Positions 24,282-33,129 of a stretch of DNA of 44,853 nucleotides are shown here, in pieces; the stretch's first letter is position 1; each line of letters starts with the position of its first letter. The translations under genes were made by a program, and so were the position numbers. The stretch lies in NCBI GenBank assembly GCA_020692245.1, contig JAIMKT010000019.1:10659-55511 (forward strand), written 5' to 3'. The notes below the pieces were generated by a model. The model was given only the letters and a program-made list of their open reading frames with translations. It was not told where the DNA came from and did not search any database. The DNA comes from Microcoleus sp. GA_180221_E-2-1-MAG-45_12 (GTDB lineage: Bacteria > Cyanobacteriota > Cyanobacteriia > Cyanobacteriales > JAAUUE01).

Positions 24282-24590
24282 AGATTAAAAATGGCAATCA
24301 AAAACTATTAATTTGATTTTATTGTACGTGTTGCCGGAGTGTAAAGCACTAGCATGATTGTAGTTTTGGAGCCATACCTCGATTAGCCATACACCTCCCA
24401 CAATTTCTAAATTTTCTTCAGGATGATTCCGGATTCTCTAAATTTTGGAGCTAGTTTCTAAAATAATCTCTGGAATAGTTGTGGCATCCTGTGGCACTTT
24501 TAGAGATTCTCGCCGTCCTAGGGGGGTAAGTCTCATAAGTTTTGAGAATTTTCTGATACACTTTAAACCAAAATTAACTTTTACTGAAAA
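24282..24590. other. 309-bp intergenic region
   Basis: Divergent gap between the PIN-antitoxin pair and the DUF2808 gene. It is moderately A+T-rich and holds only reading frames under about 12 codons. TTGTGGCATCCTGTGGCAC (24479-24497) contains a short direct repeat TGTGGCA(T/C). No RNA gene or clear promoter pair is recognised. Confidence 0.4.
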
Positions 24591-25127
24591 ATGTTTCTAT
24601 CTATAAAAAAGCCCCTCCACATCTTATTGTCTGCGACTTTGGTAGCTGGTAGCTTGCTCACAGGTGGTTTAACCGCATTTGCTCAAAATACTCCCGGATT
24701 TACCATTTTTAGCGGGGTGCGGGGTGAAAATGAATTGAGATATTTCCTCGATTTTGGTGGTCGTCCCTTTCAGTTTGAGCGTTATCGCCTGCGGATTCCC
24801 TCCAGCAAAATGGAAACTGGCGTATCCGAGTTTATTGTTGCCTACCCAGATTACTTTGATGGCATTATCGATCCGGGGGCGATCGAGCTATCAGTCCGGG
24901 GCAGAACTGTTCCTGTAGATGCAGTAGTAGACACGGAAGCCCGGCGGATTCAAATTGTCCCTAGAGAAGTAGTGGTTTCTGGCAGCCCTGTGGAAATTAT
25001 TCTCAGTAATGTCAAAAATCCCCAGTACGGCGGCACCTATTACTTTGAAGCCTTTGCCAATGCTCCCGGAGATGTTCCCCTATCTCGCTATCTAGGGACT
25101 TGGATCATCACGATCGGCGGCAATTAA
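24591..25127 (+). CDS. DUF2808 exported protein
   Basis: A 178-residue protein with a typical Sec signal peptide: MFLSIKKPLHILLSATLVAG, then LLTGGLTAFA with cleavage expected before QNTPGF. The mature part contains YRLRIPSSKMETGVSEFIVA, YPDYFDGIIDPGAIELSVRG and VEIILSNVKNPQYGGTYYFE, the pattern of cyanobacterial DUF2808 proteins. These are predicted to be periplasmic or surface-located and beta-rich; the function is unknown. It is a single gene. Confidence 0.88.
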   Translation: MFLSIKKPLHILLSATLVAGSLLTGGLTAFAQNTPGFTIFSGVRGENELRYFLDFGGRPFQFERYRLRIPSSKMETGVSEFIVAYPDYFDGIIDPGAIELSVRGRTVPVDAVVDTEARRIQIVPREVVVSGSPVEIILSNVKNPQYGGTYYFEAFANAPGDVPLSRYLGTWIITIGGN

Positions 25128-25186
25128 CTCTTTGGTTAAATCTCTTGAATTTAAGACTATAATTCAGACTCTATTCAACCACTGGT

Positions 25187-25576
25187 TTAAGATACAGGCA
25201 GAAAAGACACATGGGCAAAAACAATCTTCCAACCTTGGGGGAATTTGTACCAAGTTTGACTCTGCCTGCCATACCGGGGAGTGCCGTTGATATTCCGTTT
25301 AAATTCTAAAATTACTGAAGCCGTATCTTCCCCGATCGTTACCACCTTTAGCTTGATAATCTCCCTCTCTAGATTGACTGCTGGTCGTCCTTGACGGAAC
25401 TCTCGAATCTCTTCAATCCCGTACAGATTTTCCGTTGCCCCCAGCCGAATAACTTCTGGAGAGTCCCAAAATAGCCGATCCATAGTGGGAATATCATTAG
25501 TACATAGCGCAGTTTCGTACTCCATATAGAGGGCAGTTAGCTCGGCAACAAGGGCAGGATTGTTAATTTCTGGCAT
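25187..25576 (-). CDS. AtzH-like / DUF3225 NTF2-fold protein
   Basis: A 129-residue protein. The segments MEYETALCTNDIPTMDRLFW, IRLGATENLYGIEEIREFRQ and GTPRYGRQSQTWYKFPQGWK plus IVFAHVSFLP match the DUF3225/HpxZ/AtzH group, an NTF2-like fold related to SnoaL. Some relatives sit in oxalurate or triazine-degradation clusters; no such genes are present here, so a specific role is not implied. It diverges from crtW (93-bp gap). Confidence 0.85.
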   Translation of the reverse strand: MPEINNPALVAELTALYMEYETALCTNDIPTMDRLFWDSPEVIRLGATENLYGIEEIREFRQGRPAVNLEREIIKLKVVTIGEDTASVILEFKRNINGTPRYGRQSQTWYKFPQGWKIVFAHVSFLPVS

Positions 25577-25669
25577 GGTGTTTATTTCTGGAACCTAGTG
25601 TTAAAATTCTTAAAGCTAAAGATACCAGCTTTTCGATCGTCCACTGATTAGAATTTACTCAGGTTTTAC

Positions 25670-26446
25670 ATGGTTACATCATTCCAGAATAGCTCCCTGC
25701 CTACATCTAGCAATGTTCCTGAAGATTTCGGTTATCGAGGATTAATTATTGGACTCATAGTTATTGGAACATGGGCGGTAAGTACAGGGTTCCTATTTAC
25801 AATTGATGTCAGCCAGACCCCGATCTACTTAATAATTCCTGCCATGCTCTGGCAAATCTTTCTCTACACTGGTCTATTTATCACCGCCCACGATGCAATG
25901 CATGGGGTTGTCTTTCCCCAGAATAAAACCATTAATGATTTGGTGGGTAATGTCGCTGTTAAATCCTACGCCTTATTTGATTACCAAAAACTAGTCAAAA
26001 AACACTGGGAACACCACTACCATCCCGCTAGTACTGAAGACCCCGATTACCACGAAGGAACCCACAAAAACTTTTTTATCTGGTATGCAAAATTCATGGG
26101 AACCCACTGGAGTTGGTGGCGGATTTTGGGCTTGAGCTTGCTCTACAACGTGATGAAATCCCAGCTTCATATTCCTGATGACAATCTCACTCTATTTTGG
26201 GTATTACCTTCCCTCCTCAGTTCCGTACAACTTTTCTACTTCGGCACGTACCTGCCCCATCGAGAACCCGCAGCAGGCTATAGTGACGACCACCGAGCCA
26301 CCAGCAGCTATCGCCCTCTCTGGCTATCCTTTATCACCTGCTATCACTTCGGCTACCACTGGGAACACCACGAATATCCGCTCCTCCCTTGGTGGCAATT
26401 ACCCAAAGCAAGAAGAACTCTTTTGCCTGAATATGTTGCTGAGTAG
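25670..26446 (+). CDS. crtW: Beta-carotene ketolase CrtW
   Basis: Introduces 4-keto groups into beta-ionone rings, leading to echinenone or canthaxanthin. The 258-residue membrane enzyme has the three histidine boxes of the di-iron desaturase-like family: HDAMH (74-78), HWEHHYH (112-118), and HFGYHWEHHEYP (226-237). The CrtW-type segments VFPQNKTINDLVGNVAVKSY, TYLPHREPAAGYSDDHRATS and PWWQLPKARR are present, which separates it from CrtR hydroxylase and CrtO ketolase. Echinenone of this origin also serves orange carotenoid protein. It is a single gene, with the cruA-type cyclase 4.5 kb downstream. Confidence 0.95.
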   Translation: MVTSFQNSSLPTSSNVPEDFGYRGLIIGLIVIGTWAVSTGFLFTIDVSQTPIYLIIPAMLWQIFLYTGLFITAHDAMHGVVFPQNKTINDLVGNVAVKSYALFDYQKLVKKHWEHHYHPASTEDPDYHEGTHKNFFIWYAKFMGTHWSWWRILGLSLLYNVMKSQLHIPDDNLTLFWVLPSLLSSVQLFYFGTYLPHREPAAGYSDDHRATSSYRPLWLSFITCYHFGYHWEHHEYPLLPWWQLPKARRTLLPEYVAE

Positions 26447-26511
26447 ATATTAGTAGGGTGGGTAACGCCCACCAATAACCCCACCACAGATATTTTGTGT
26501 AGATGCTGTAG

Positions 26512-27177
26512 TTAAGAAGATAAGTCTTTTAACTCTTCCATCAGGTATATGCCCCTTGAAGTCCCTAGGCGAGTTGCTCCGGCAGTGATTAGTTCTGCGG
26601 CTTGGGCATAGGTTTTGATGCCTCCAGAAGCTTTGATGCCTACGGATCCTCCGGTGATTTCTTGCAACAGCCGGATATCGGCAACGGTAGCTCCCCCCCG
26701 CCAACCCGTACTAGTCTTCAGGAAGGCGACTCCCGCATCTAGACAGATTGCCGCAGCTAAACGAATTTCATCGGGGGTTAGTAAACTAGTTTCTAAGATT
26801 GCCTTGACTGGTCGATCGCTCTCTTCGCAGATTTGAGCAATATCTTGATAGACTTCTTCTTTCTTCCCCGCCTTCAGCCAGCCTAAATTAATCACTACAT
26901 CTAACTCATCAGCTCCATTATCCACCGCTTCTTGGGCTTCGTAGAGCTTGGCACTAGAAGTTGTCGCTCCGGTAGGAAACCCAATGACTGTACACACCTT
27001 AGGCTGTTTACCGTGGAGGAGTTGGGCAGCTTGATAGACAGCACTGGGATAGACACAGACGGAGGCAAAATGATAGCGATCGGCCTCTTCGCAACATTGG
27101 ATCACCATATCTGGGGTAGCGCAGGGATCGAGGAGGGAGTGATCAATAAAGGGCGCAAGGTTTATAAGTTGTTCCAT
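26512..27177 (-). CDS. deoC: Deoxyribose-phosphate aldolase
   Basis: Cleaves 2-deoxyribose-5-phosphate to acetaldehyde and glyceraldehyde-3-phosphate in deoxynucleoside breakdown. The 221-residue barrel has the Schiff-base lysine 154 in [15 protein letters not shown], the proton-relay lysine 182 in [11 protein letters not shown] and Asp93 in [15 protein letters not shown]. The N-terminus [15 protein letters not shown] is typical. The ATG at 27177 lies only 47 bp from the divergent cobS start, so the two promoters must share a very short gap. Confidence 0.96.
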   Translation of the reverse strand: MEQLINLAPFIDHSLLDPCATPDMVIQCCEEADRYHFASVCVYPSAVYQAAQLLHGKQPKVCTVIGFPTGATTSSAKLYEAQEAVDNGADELDVVINLGWLKAGKKEEVYQDIAQICEESDRPVKAILETSLLTPDEIRLAAAICLDAGVAFLKTSTGWRGGATVADIRLLQEITGGSVGIKASGGIKTYAQAAELITAGATRLGTSRGIYLMEELKDLSS

Positions 27178-27224
27178 AGGATTTTAAGAGAGATTTTTTG
27201 AGAGATGTTGAGAGGGGATTGTTT

Positions 27225-28070
27225 ATGGGATGGGGGCAGAAAGTTGTTAAAGGGTTAAAAGTTGTTAAAGGGTTAAAGGGATTAGTGGGAGCTTTGGTTT
27301 TTTATACCCGTTTACCTGTTGCTGCCCAGATTCCCTACGAGATCGATCGCATTGGGCGGTTTGCTCCGGTGGTAGGTCTGCTCCTAGGGATTTGTCTAGT
27401 AATTGGGGATTGGGGGCTAGTCTGGTTGGGAATAGGGAGTTTTAGCCGGGCTGTTTTATTGGTTTGTCTGTGGTGTTTGCTGACGGGAGGCTTACATTTA
27501 GACGGGGTGATGGACACGGCGGATGGGTTAGCAGTGCAAAATCCACAACTCCGGCTCCAAGTGATGCAAGATAGCCAGACGGGAGCTTTTGGGGTAATGG
27601 CTGGGGGATTGTTACTCTTGCTAAAGGTAGCATTTTTAACAGACTTGGAACATAGTCAGGCTCTTATTTATAGTTCAGGTATTTATAGTCCAAGATTTTG
27701 GGCGTTGTTACTCGCTCCAGTATGGGGTCGATGGGGACAGGTGCTGGCGATCGCTTTCTATCCCTATCTACGACCAACGGGGAAGGGGGCTTTTTTGAAG
27801 GCAGAAATGCAACTGCCCATAGATTTTCTTTGGGGTGCAGGATGTTTGATCTTGCTCACGGGGCTACAAATCTGGAAAATGGGGAACTGGTGGTTTACTC
27901 TGGGGTCATTTCTGGGGGGTGGGACGATCGCTTGGGGAGTGGGCTATTGGTTCCATCGGCGTTTGGGTGGACACACGGGGGATTCCTACGGGGCAGTGGT
28001 GGAGTGGACGGAGGCGGCTTTTTTGGGACTGGTGTTGGTGGTTGAGGCGATGATCGATCGATTCACCTAG
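27225..28070 (+). CDS. cobS: Adenosylcobinamide-GDP ribazoletransferase (cobalamin synthase)
   Basis: Joins adenosylcobinamide-GDP and alpha-ribazole in the last assembly step of cobalamin (or pseudocobalamin). The membrane protein shows FYTRLPVAAQIPYEIDRIGR, GLHLDGVMDTADGLAVQNPQ (metal-binding Asp cluster) and GAFGVMAGGLLLLLK, the CobS hallmarks. The ATG at 27225 is chosen because AGAGGGGA lies six bases upstream; a TTG nine codons earlier keeps the frame open. This gives 281 residues, with a tandem KVVKGLKVVKGLKG near the start encoded by an 18-bp duplication. No cobalamin riboswitch fits in the 47-bp gap to deoC. Confidence 0.95.
   Translation: MGWGQKVVKGLKVVKGLKGLVGALVFYTRLPVAAQIPYEIDRIGRFAPVVGLLLGICLVIGDWGLVWLGIGSFSRAVLLVCLWCLLTGGLHLDGVMDTADGLAVQNPQLRLQVMQDSQTGAFGVMAGGLLLLLKVAFLTDLEHSQALIYSSGIYSPRFWALLLAPVWGRWGQVLAIAFYPYLRPTGKGAFLKAEMQLPIDFLWGAGCLILLTGLQIWKMGNWWFTLGSFLGGGTIAWGVGYWFHRRLGGHTGDSYGAVVEWTEAAFLGLVLVVEAMIDRFT
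27240..27275 (+). repeat. 18-bp tandem duplication in the 5' end of cobS
   Basis: AAAGTTGTTAAAGGGTTA occurs twice in direct tandem (27240-27257 and 27258-27275), in frame, adding six residues (KVVKGL) to the N-terminal leader before the first membrane segment. Confidence 0.9.
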
Positions 28071-28115
28071 ATACTTTAGAATCAAGAATTAAAAATTAAA
28101 AAGAAATAATTAACG

Positions 28116-29693
28116 ATGCCTAAAAATAATAACTTGATACTTTCACCCCTCGCTCTATCTTTAGTTTTCTCTCTAGTTATCCAATCGATCGCCGGAGCCA
28201 CACCCCTAAAATTTGGACAGTTTGATCGGAGTATTGATCGAGGTTCTACTCAAGAATCTACTCAAGAATTACCCCTAGACTCTTCTCAAGAATTATCACC
28301 CAAAGCCGATCGATCCCCAGAGGCTGGAGCCAAACAAACTAGTTTCTGTGCCAATCAATTGGCTGGCTCTATTGACCAAATTATTCGAGAGGCGGGGTTC
28401 GCTCGATCGCAACTAGGAATTTTAGTGACAGGGGTGAATAGCAATCAAGAATTTTATAACCTGAATGGCGATCAGCTCATGATCCCGGCTTCTACGGTCA
28501 AGCTCCTAACTTCGGCAGCAATTCTCCATCAACTAGGGGCAGAGCATCGGATTCGTACTTCTATCTATGATCCCGGTGATAACTCCTTGGTGGCGATCGG
28601 GCGGGGGGATCCCAGCTTAGATAATGCTCAATTCCAACGCCTAGGGCAGCAACTCCGCAATCAAGGCAAAGGTAATATTAATCTCTTGATTGGGGACGAT
28701 AGTTATTTTCAAGGAAATTTATTTAATCCGGCATGGTCTTGGACTGATATCGAAAATGGGGATGCACCGCCTGTGAGTAGTTTGGTAGTTAACCAGAGCT
28801 ATGTGTATCTAAATCTTGCGCCCCAGCAGGCAGGCAGTCCCCTGCGGTTACGTTGGAGTGATCCCCTCGCTGGCAATCAATGGCGGGTGAGCAACAATAC
28901 CCGGACTGGCGGCAGTGGCTCTTCCATTCAGATTAATTTCAATCCCAACGAAAATATCCTGCGGCTAAGTGGCAATATGGCAGCCAATCGGGGAGCCGAG
29001 GAATTTGGCTTGTCAGTCATGGAGCCAAGTTTGTATTTTGTGCAACGTCTCCAATCGGAATTAAATAGTTTGGGGATCGTGGTGAATCAATCGAAAGTAC
29101 AGAGTAATGGATCGCCCCTTGTGATTCCTGATCTGTGGCAAGAAGTCGCCTTTGTGGAATCTGCTCCTCTGAGGGAATTATTAAAAGAAGTGAATGCTAG
29201 TAGCAATAATTTCTATGCCGAAATGTTGGCTGCCAAACTAGGCAGGGTGACAACGGGGGACGATCGCAACTGGTTAGCGGCGGTGGAAAATACCTTAACT
29301 GAATTGGGGGTAGATCCCAGAGGTTATCGCCTTGTAGACGCTTCAGGACTAGCTAGGCAAAATCAAGCCTCGGCGAGAGCGATCGTCCAGACTCTCCAAG
29401 CTATGGCAAAAACTCCAGAAGCTATAGCCTATCGTGATTCCTTCGCCCTTGCGGGAGAAACTGGCACTCTCAGTAATCGTCTCCGCAATACTCCTGCTGC
29501 TCGCATTTTTTGGGGTAAAACTGGGACTCTCCGGGGTGTTGTGTCTCTTTCTGGCTATCTAGAAAATCCCAACAATGAGCCATTAGCTGTCAGCATCACC
29601 GTGAATAATTCGCAAAGATCCACCGCAGATGTCCGGTTTGGGATCGATCGTCTTGTAGTTCAAATCAGTCGGCTACGCTCTTGCAACAATTGA
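28116..29693 (+). CDS. dacB: D-alanyl-D-alanine carboxypeptidase/endopeptidase, PBP4 type (peptidase S13)
   Basis: A periplasmic low-molecular-weight penicillin-binding protein that trims or cuts peptidoglycan cross-links. A hydrophobic N-terminus (LSPLALSLVFSLVIQSIAGA) acts as signal peptide. A low-complexity linker with repeated TQE(S/L) follows (about residues 40-75). The serine-enzyme motifs are SxxK at 126-129 (PASTVKLLTSA), SxN in NASSNNFYAEML and KTG in FWGKTGTLRGVVSLSGYL. An S13-type insert lies between the first two motifs, and the length of 525 is usual for PBP4. It is followed by repeats D and E before the next gene. The symbol is assigned by family. Confidence 0.94.
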   Translation: MPKNNNLILSPLALSLVFSLVIQSIAGATPLKFGQFDRSIDRGSTQESTQELPLDSSQELSPKADRSPEAGAKQTSFCANQLAGSIDQIIREAGFARSQLGILVTGVNSNQEFYNLNGDQLMIPASTVKLLTSAAILHQLGAEHRIRTSIYDPGDNSLVAIGRGDPSLDNAQFQRLGQQLRNQGKGNINLLIGDDSYFQGNLFNPAWSWTDIENGDAPPVSSLVVNQSYVYLNLAPQQAGSPLRLRWSDPLAGNQWRVSNNTRTGGSGSSIQINFNPNENILRLSGNMAANRGAEEFGLSVMEPSLYFVQRLQSELNSLGIVVNQSKVQSNGSPLVIPDLWQEVAFVESAPLRELLKEVNASSNNFYAEMLAAKLGRVTTGDDRNWLAAVENTLTELGVDPRGYRLVDASGLARQNQASARAIVQTLQAMAKTPEAIAYRDSFALAGETGTLSNRLRNTPAARIFWGKTGTLRGVVSLSGYLENPNNEPLAVSITVNNSQRSTADVRFGIDRLVVQISRLRSCNN

Positions 29694-29886
29694 CAGTTAT
29701 CAGTTATCAGTAAACAGTAAACAGTGAATAGTTGCTTTGATAAGTCTTACAATGAAAATGTCGAACTGCTTGGTACGAATATATCTTCATAGTGCAAAGC
29801 CTTGCGCCCCTACAATTGACTTTACTTCCTGTACCTCCCTGTACCTCCTGATAACTGTTCACTGTTAACTGATAACTGTTCACTGA
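29694..29886. repeat. Inverted pair of CAGTTATCAG-type repeats (copies D and E)
   Basis: Copy D (29694-29730) reads CAGTTATCAGTTATCAG then GTAAACAGTAAACAGTG on the plus strand. Copy E (29848-29886) is the same family inverted: CTGATAACTGTTCACTG followed by TTAACTGATAACTGTTC. Paired, they could form a long interrupted stem around a 117-bp spacer. The spacer holds a short CCTGTACCTCC direct repeat but no gene. The array fills the whole gap between the dacB stop and the next start codon. Confidence 0.75.
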
Positions 29887-29889
29887 TTT

Positions 29890-30810
29890 ATGCCTCAATC
29901 GATCGAGAAATTGGAAATAGAATTGGCAAAACTAGAATTGGCGATCGCCGATCTCTGTCAACAATTGACCACCATCTATCCTCCCTACCTCAAACTCTTT
30001 GGGGAAACTATTCGCCGCCAGTTAATCATGGCTGTGTATCAAATCTGTACGGATACCCATCCCCACGCTTTTCTACAAATGTCCCTGACCCAAAGATCGG
30101 ATCTACAAACCAAAATTAAGCATATTGCCCAAGGCATCCAGCAGCAAACTTTAGCTCCCTTAGAAAATCTGCGAGAGATTACGACTCCCGACTCTTCCCC
30201 GGAACTTCCTGATACACCAAATAATCTGCCAAGTAGTTCACTGAGTAATTCTCCAAATAATACCCTGAGTAACCTACTAACTAAAGCATCGGGCGATTCT
30301 CCAAAGGAGAGACTACACCAGCGACAATCTGGAAAAATCAAAGCTCTTGTACATTGGCAAAAACAAACAGATACAGAGATTAATCAACTATTGCAACAGG
30401 CTTCCCAAGAAGTAAATCAAGTCCTCCATCAAGCGGGATTACTTACCCAGAAACTGCCCCTGGGACTCCTCGAAGCTGCTGCCAAAATGGAATCCCTAAA
30501 CGCCACTGCCATTGTAGGGAAGCCCAGTATTCTCAACTTGATGATGGAAGTAGAAAGCCTCAAAGAAGGAAAAGATGATGATTCAGAAGAAGAGGAATCT
30601 GCCCCAAAGGAACCCATTGGTTTAACTGCGGTGTATCTCCGGTGGACAGAACTAGAATTTCATAGTCCAGAGTTGAGTCTGGCAGCCCAGAATGTTCGAT
30701 CGACCGTCAGCAAGCTCCACAACCTCGATCGAGAGTATCACCGCCTGTTAAAATATCATCAAGTTGCCCAAGCCCAAGCTGCTTGGCGATCGAGTTGGGT
30801 CGATGATTAG
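29890..30810 (+). CDS. Conserved cyanobacterial hypothetical, coiled-coil
   Basis: The product is 306 residues and I do not recognise a named family. Residues 1-100 are helical (IEKLEIELAKLELAIADLCQ; IRRQLIMAVYQICTDTHPHA). Residues about 100-140 are a Ser/Pro/Asn-rich linker. Residues about 145-215 are again helical with heptad-like Gln/Leu repeats (INQLLQQASQEVNQVLHQAG), followed by an acidic patch (KEGKDDDSEEEESAPKEP) and a C-terminal helical part (YLRWTELEFHSPELSLAAQN). There are no catalytic motifs, membrane spans or signal. The ATG directly abuts repeat copy E, so no ribosome-binding site is visible. The function is unknown. Confidence 0.75.
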   Translation: MPQSIEKLEIELAKLELAIADLCQQLTTIYPPYLKLFGETIRRQLIMAVYQICTDTHPHAFLQMSLTQRSDLQTKIKHIAQGIQQQTLAPLENLREITTPDSSPELPDTPNNLPSSSLSNSPNNTLSNLLTKASGDSPKERLHQRQSGKIKALVHWQKQTDTEINQLLQQASQEVNQVLHQAGLLTQKLPLGLLEAAAKMESLNATAIVGKPSILNLMMEVESLKEGKDDDSEEEESAPKEPIGLTAVYLRWTELEFHSPELSLAAQNVRSTVSKLHNLDREYHRLLKYHQVAQAQAAWRSSWVDD

Positions 30811-30990
30811 AGAGCGAGTTTCCCCATATTTTGCGCTGGATCGATCGAGTCAAGGCTCAACCCCATTACATCAGTATTACCGACTAGTGACGAGTGGCTC
30901 CTGATTTAGGAGATCATGCAATAATGGTAATTATAGATATATATTTTTTTAATCTTCAAGATTTCCTAAATTAAGAGCGATCGCCGTCCC

Positions 30991-33129
30991 ATGCAAGAAA
31001 TCCTATACCTAGAAATTCCCACCCCTCATACTTCTCAAGTGATCCAGTGGCTCCAGCAGCATTGGCAACCCAGCCATGGGGAAATTAAGCCTAGTCCAGA
31101 GGGAGTCCAGTGGTATGCAGCCTCCACATCTCAGGAGCGATCGTCCCTAGGAGCAAGCAATCTAGGAGATATTAATATTTTTCTGTGGTCATTGCAGAGG
31201 ACTACCTACCTGAAGGCGTTTCGCTACCAAGCCCAACCCCTTCCCCAAGAATCTGTCCTGCTTGTCCAACTCCAACGGCAACTAAGGATTACTTTCCCGC
31301 CCCAGTATCCAGAGCCGCCCTCGATCGATCCTCAAGTTTCCATCTTCACTGCCCTCGCACCCTACTACCCCGAAACCGTTAAATTTTTCCAAAAAATCCC
31401 CAAGGGAGAAGCAGACCTGAACCGAGTTTATTGGTGGGAGCAGCGCTGGCGGGAAGGAGTCCGCAATCCCCAAACCCCGAAGCAGGTCTTATTTGCTGAT
31501 CATGCAAAAAGTAGTTCTGGTGATCCAGAGTCACCCAGTTATGATTTGGTTTACCTAGGGGGAGCCTTGGGCGTGATCCATGCCGCAGTGATGGCTCGGT
31601 TGGGCTACAAGGTACTGCTGGTGGAGCGGTTAGGCTTTGGCAGAATGAACCGGGAATGGAATATTTCTAGAGATGAATTCCAGAGTTTAATTGATCTAGG
31701 TTTGTTTACACCAAGCCAGTTTGCCAGCGTGATTGCCAAGGAATATCTAGATGGGTTTAATAAATTTTTTGATGCCAACAATCCCCCCAGTCTAAAATCC
31801 CCAATTCTCCATACTCCCAAGGTGTTAAATATTTGCATCGATGCGGAAAAGCTCCTCAACCTCTGTGGGGAAAAACTGCGGGCAGCCGGGGGCGAAATTT
31901 GGGATGAGACGGAATTTATTTCTGCCAATATCGCCGTCGATCGAGCCACCCTTTCCCTCACCCATTTACCGACTAAAACCCCAAAAACCGTAACTACCAG
32001 ATTAATTGTGGATGCCATGGGAACCGCTTCCCCGATCGCTTGGCAGTTGAACGGCGGACGAGCCTTTGATAGTGTGTGTCCGACGGTGGGCGGGGTGGTG
32101 AGCAAGGGGTTTGATCCTGAAGTTTGGGATCTCGACTACGGCGATGTCTTAAATAGTCATGGGGACATTTCCCGTGGCAGGCAGCTAATTTGGGAACTCT
32201 TCCCCGGTGCGGATGGCGAAATTACCATCTATCTATTCCACTACCATCAGGTGAATGCCACTAACCCCGGTTCCCTGCTGGAAATGTATGAAGACTTTTT
32301 TACCATCCTGCCAGAATATCGGCGTTGTGATATGGAAAAACTGGAGTGGCGGAAGGCAACTTTTGGTTATATTCCGGGACATTTTAGCGTGGGGAGTCGC
32401 GATCGAACCGTGGCTTTCGATCGATTAATTGCCATTGGGGATGCGGCTTCTTTGCAATCTCCCCTCGTGTTTACGGGCTTCGGCTCCCTAGTGCGGAATT
32501 TAGGCAGGTTAACCCATCTTTTAGATACTGCCCTCAAGCACGATCTCCTCAAGGCAGAGAACCTGAATCAAATCCGGGCTTACCAGAGCAATACTGCTGT
32601 CACTTGGCTCTTTTCTAAGGGGATGATGGTACCGACGGGGGCGAGTCTCCCACCCCAGAGAATTAATTCTATGCTGAATACCTTTTTTGGGATTTTAGCC
32701 GACGAACCCGCCTCGATCGCCGATACCTTCATCAAAGACCGCACTAACTGGCTCACCTTCAACCGTCTTGCCATCAAAGCTGCCCTCAGAAACCCCGGTC
32801 TGCTCATCTGGATTTGGCAGTTGGCAGGATTTAAGGATATTCTCCGGTGGCTGGGTAGCTATGTAGATTTTACTGTCACCGCTTTTATTGGTTGGTTACT
32901 GGCGGGTTGGGTTCCCCAGCTTTTCCAAAAATATCAATCTTGGCTAGAATCCAAATTTCCAGCTCTGTGGCTCCGGTGTTTGGCGCAAACCTATGCTTGG
33001 AAGCATGGCTTAGGGAAAAATCAAAAACTTAAAGTTACTGGGGAAATTCTTAAGTCTCCCATGAAAAACTCGCTCCCGGTCGATCGTCCCCTCGTGGCTC
33101 CCCTGCCGCCCCAGAAAACTAATAATTAA
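30991..33129 (+). CDS. cruA: Lycopene cyclase CruA-type FAD-dependent protein, copy 1
   Basis: A 712-residue flavoprotein. After an N-terminal region of about 180 residues comes the FAD-binding strand-turn-helix YDLVYLGGALGVIHAAVMAR with GYKVLLVER (184-213), then FGRMNREWNISRDEFQSLI (216-234). Later motifs are LIVDAMGTASPIAW and the FAD-ribityl site LIAIGDAASLQSPLVFTGFG. These match the CruA/CruP lycopene-cyclase family of green sulfur bacteria and cyanobacteria. RMNREWNIS followed by EYLDGFNKFFDANNP favours CruA over CruP, but a tree is needed. CruA makes beta-carotene or gamma-carotene from lycopene and could supply CrtW. A GCGATCGC site lies just before the ATG. The stop TAA abuts the methyltransferase ATG. 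Confidence 0.88.
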   Translation: MQEILYLEIPTPHTSQVIQWLQQHWQPSHGEIKPSPEGVQWYAASTSQERSSLGASNLGDINIFLWSLQRTTYLKAFRYQAQPLPQESVLLVQLQRQLRITFPPQYPEPPSIDPQVSIFTALAPYYPETVKFFQKIPKGEADLNRVYWWEQRWREGVRNPQTPKQVLFADHAKSSSGDPESPSYDLVYLGGALGVIHAAVMARLGYKVLLVERLGFGRMNREWNISRDEFQSLIDLGLFTPSQFASVIAKEYLDGFNKFFDANNPPSLKSPILHTPKVLNICIDAEKLLNLCGEKLRAAGGEIWDETEFISANIAVDRATLSLTHLPTKTPKTVTTRLIVDAMGTASPIAWQLNGGRAFDSVCPTVGGVVSKGFDPEVWDLDYGDVLNSHGDISRGRQLIWELFPGADGEITIYLFHYHQVNATNPGSLLEMYEDFFTILPEYRRCDMEKLEWRKATFGYIPGHFSVGSRDRTVAFDRLIAIGDAASLQSPLVFTGFGSLVRNLGRLTHLLDTALKHDLLKAENLNQIRAYQSNTAVTWLFSKGMMVPTGASLPPQRINSMLNTFFGILADEPASIADTFIKDRTNWLTFNRLAIKAALRNPGLLIWIWQLAGFKDILRWLGSYVDFTVTAFIGWLLAGWVPQLFQKYQSWLESKFPALWLRCLAQTYAWKHGLGKNQKLKVTGEILKSPMKNSLPVDRPLVAPLPPQKTNN

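Noticed and set aside
27178..27224. Cobalamin riboswitch before cobS
   Set aside because: The gap to the divergent deoC gene is only 47 bp, far too short, and has no B12-box.
29694..29886. CRISPR-like array from the CAGTTATCAG repeats
   Set aside because: Units are 6-10 bp with no regular unique spacers, and there are no cas genes in the window.
31605..32105. 166-residue minus-strand frame, repeated at 35102-35602
   Set aside because: It is antisense to the FAD-binding part of cruA and is duplicated only because the whole unit is duplicated.
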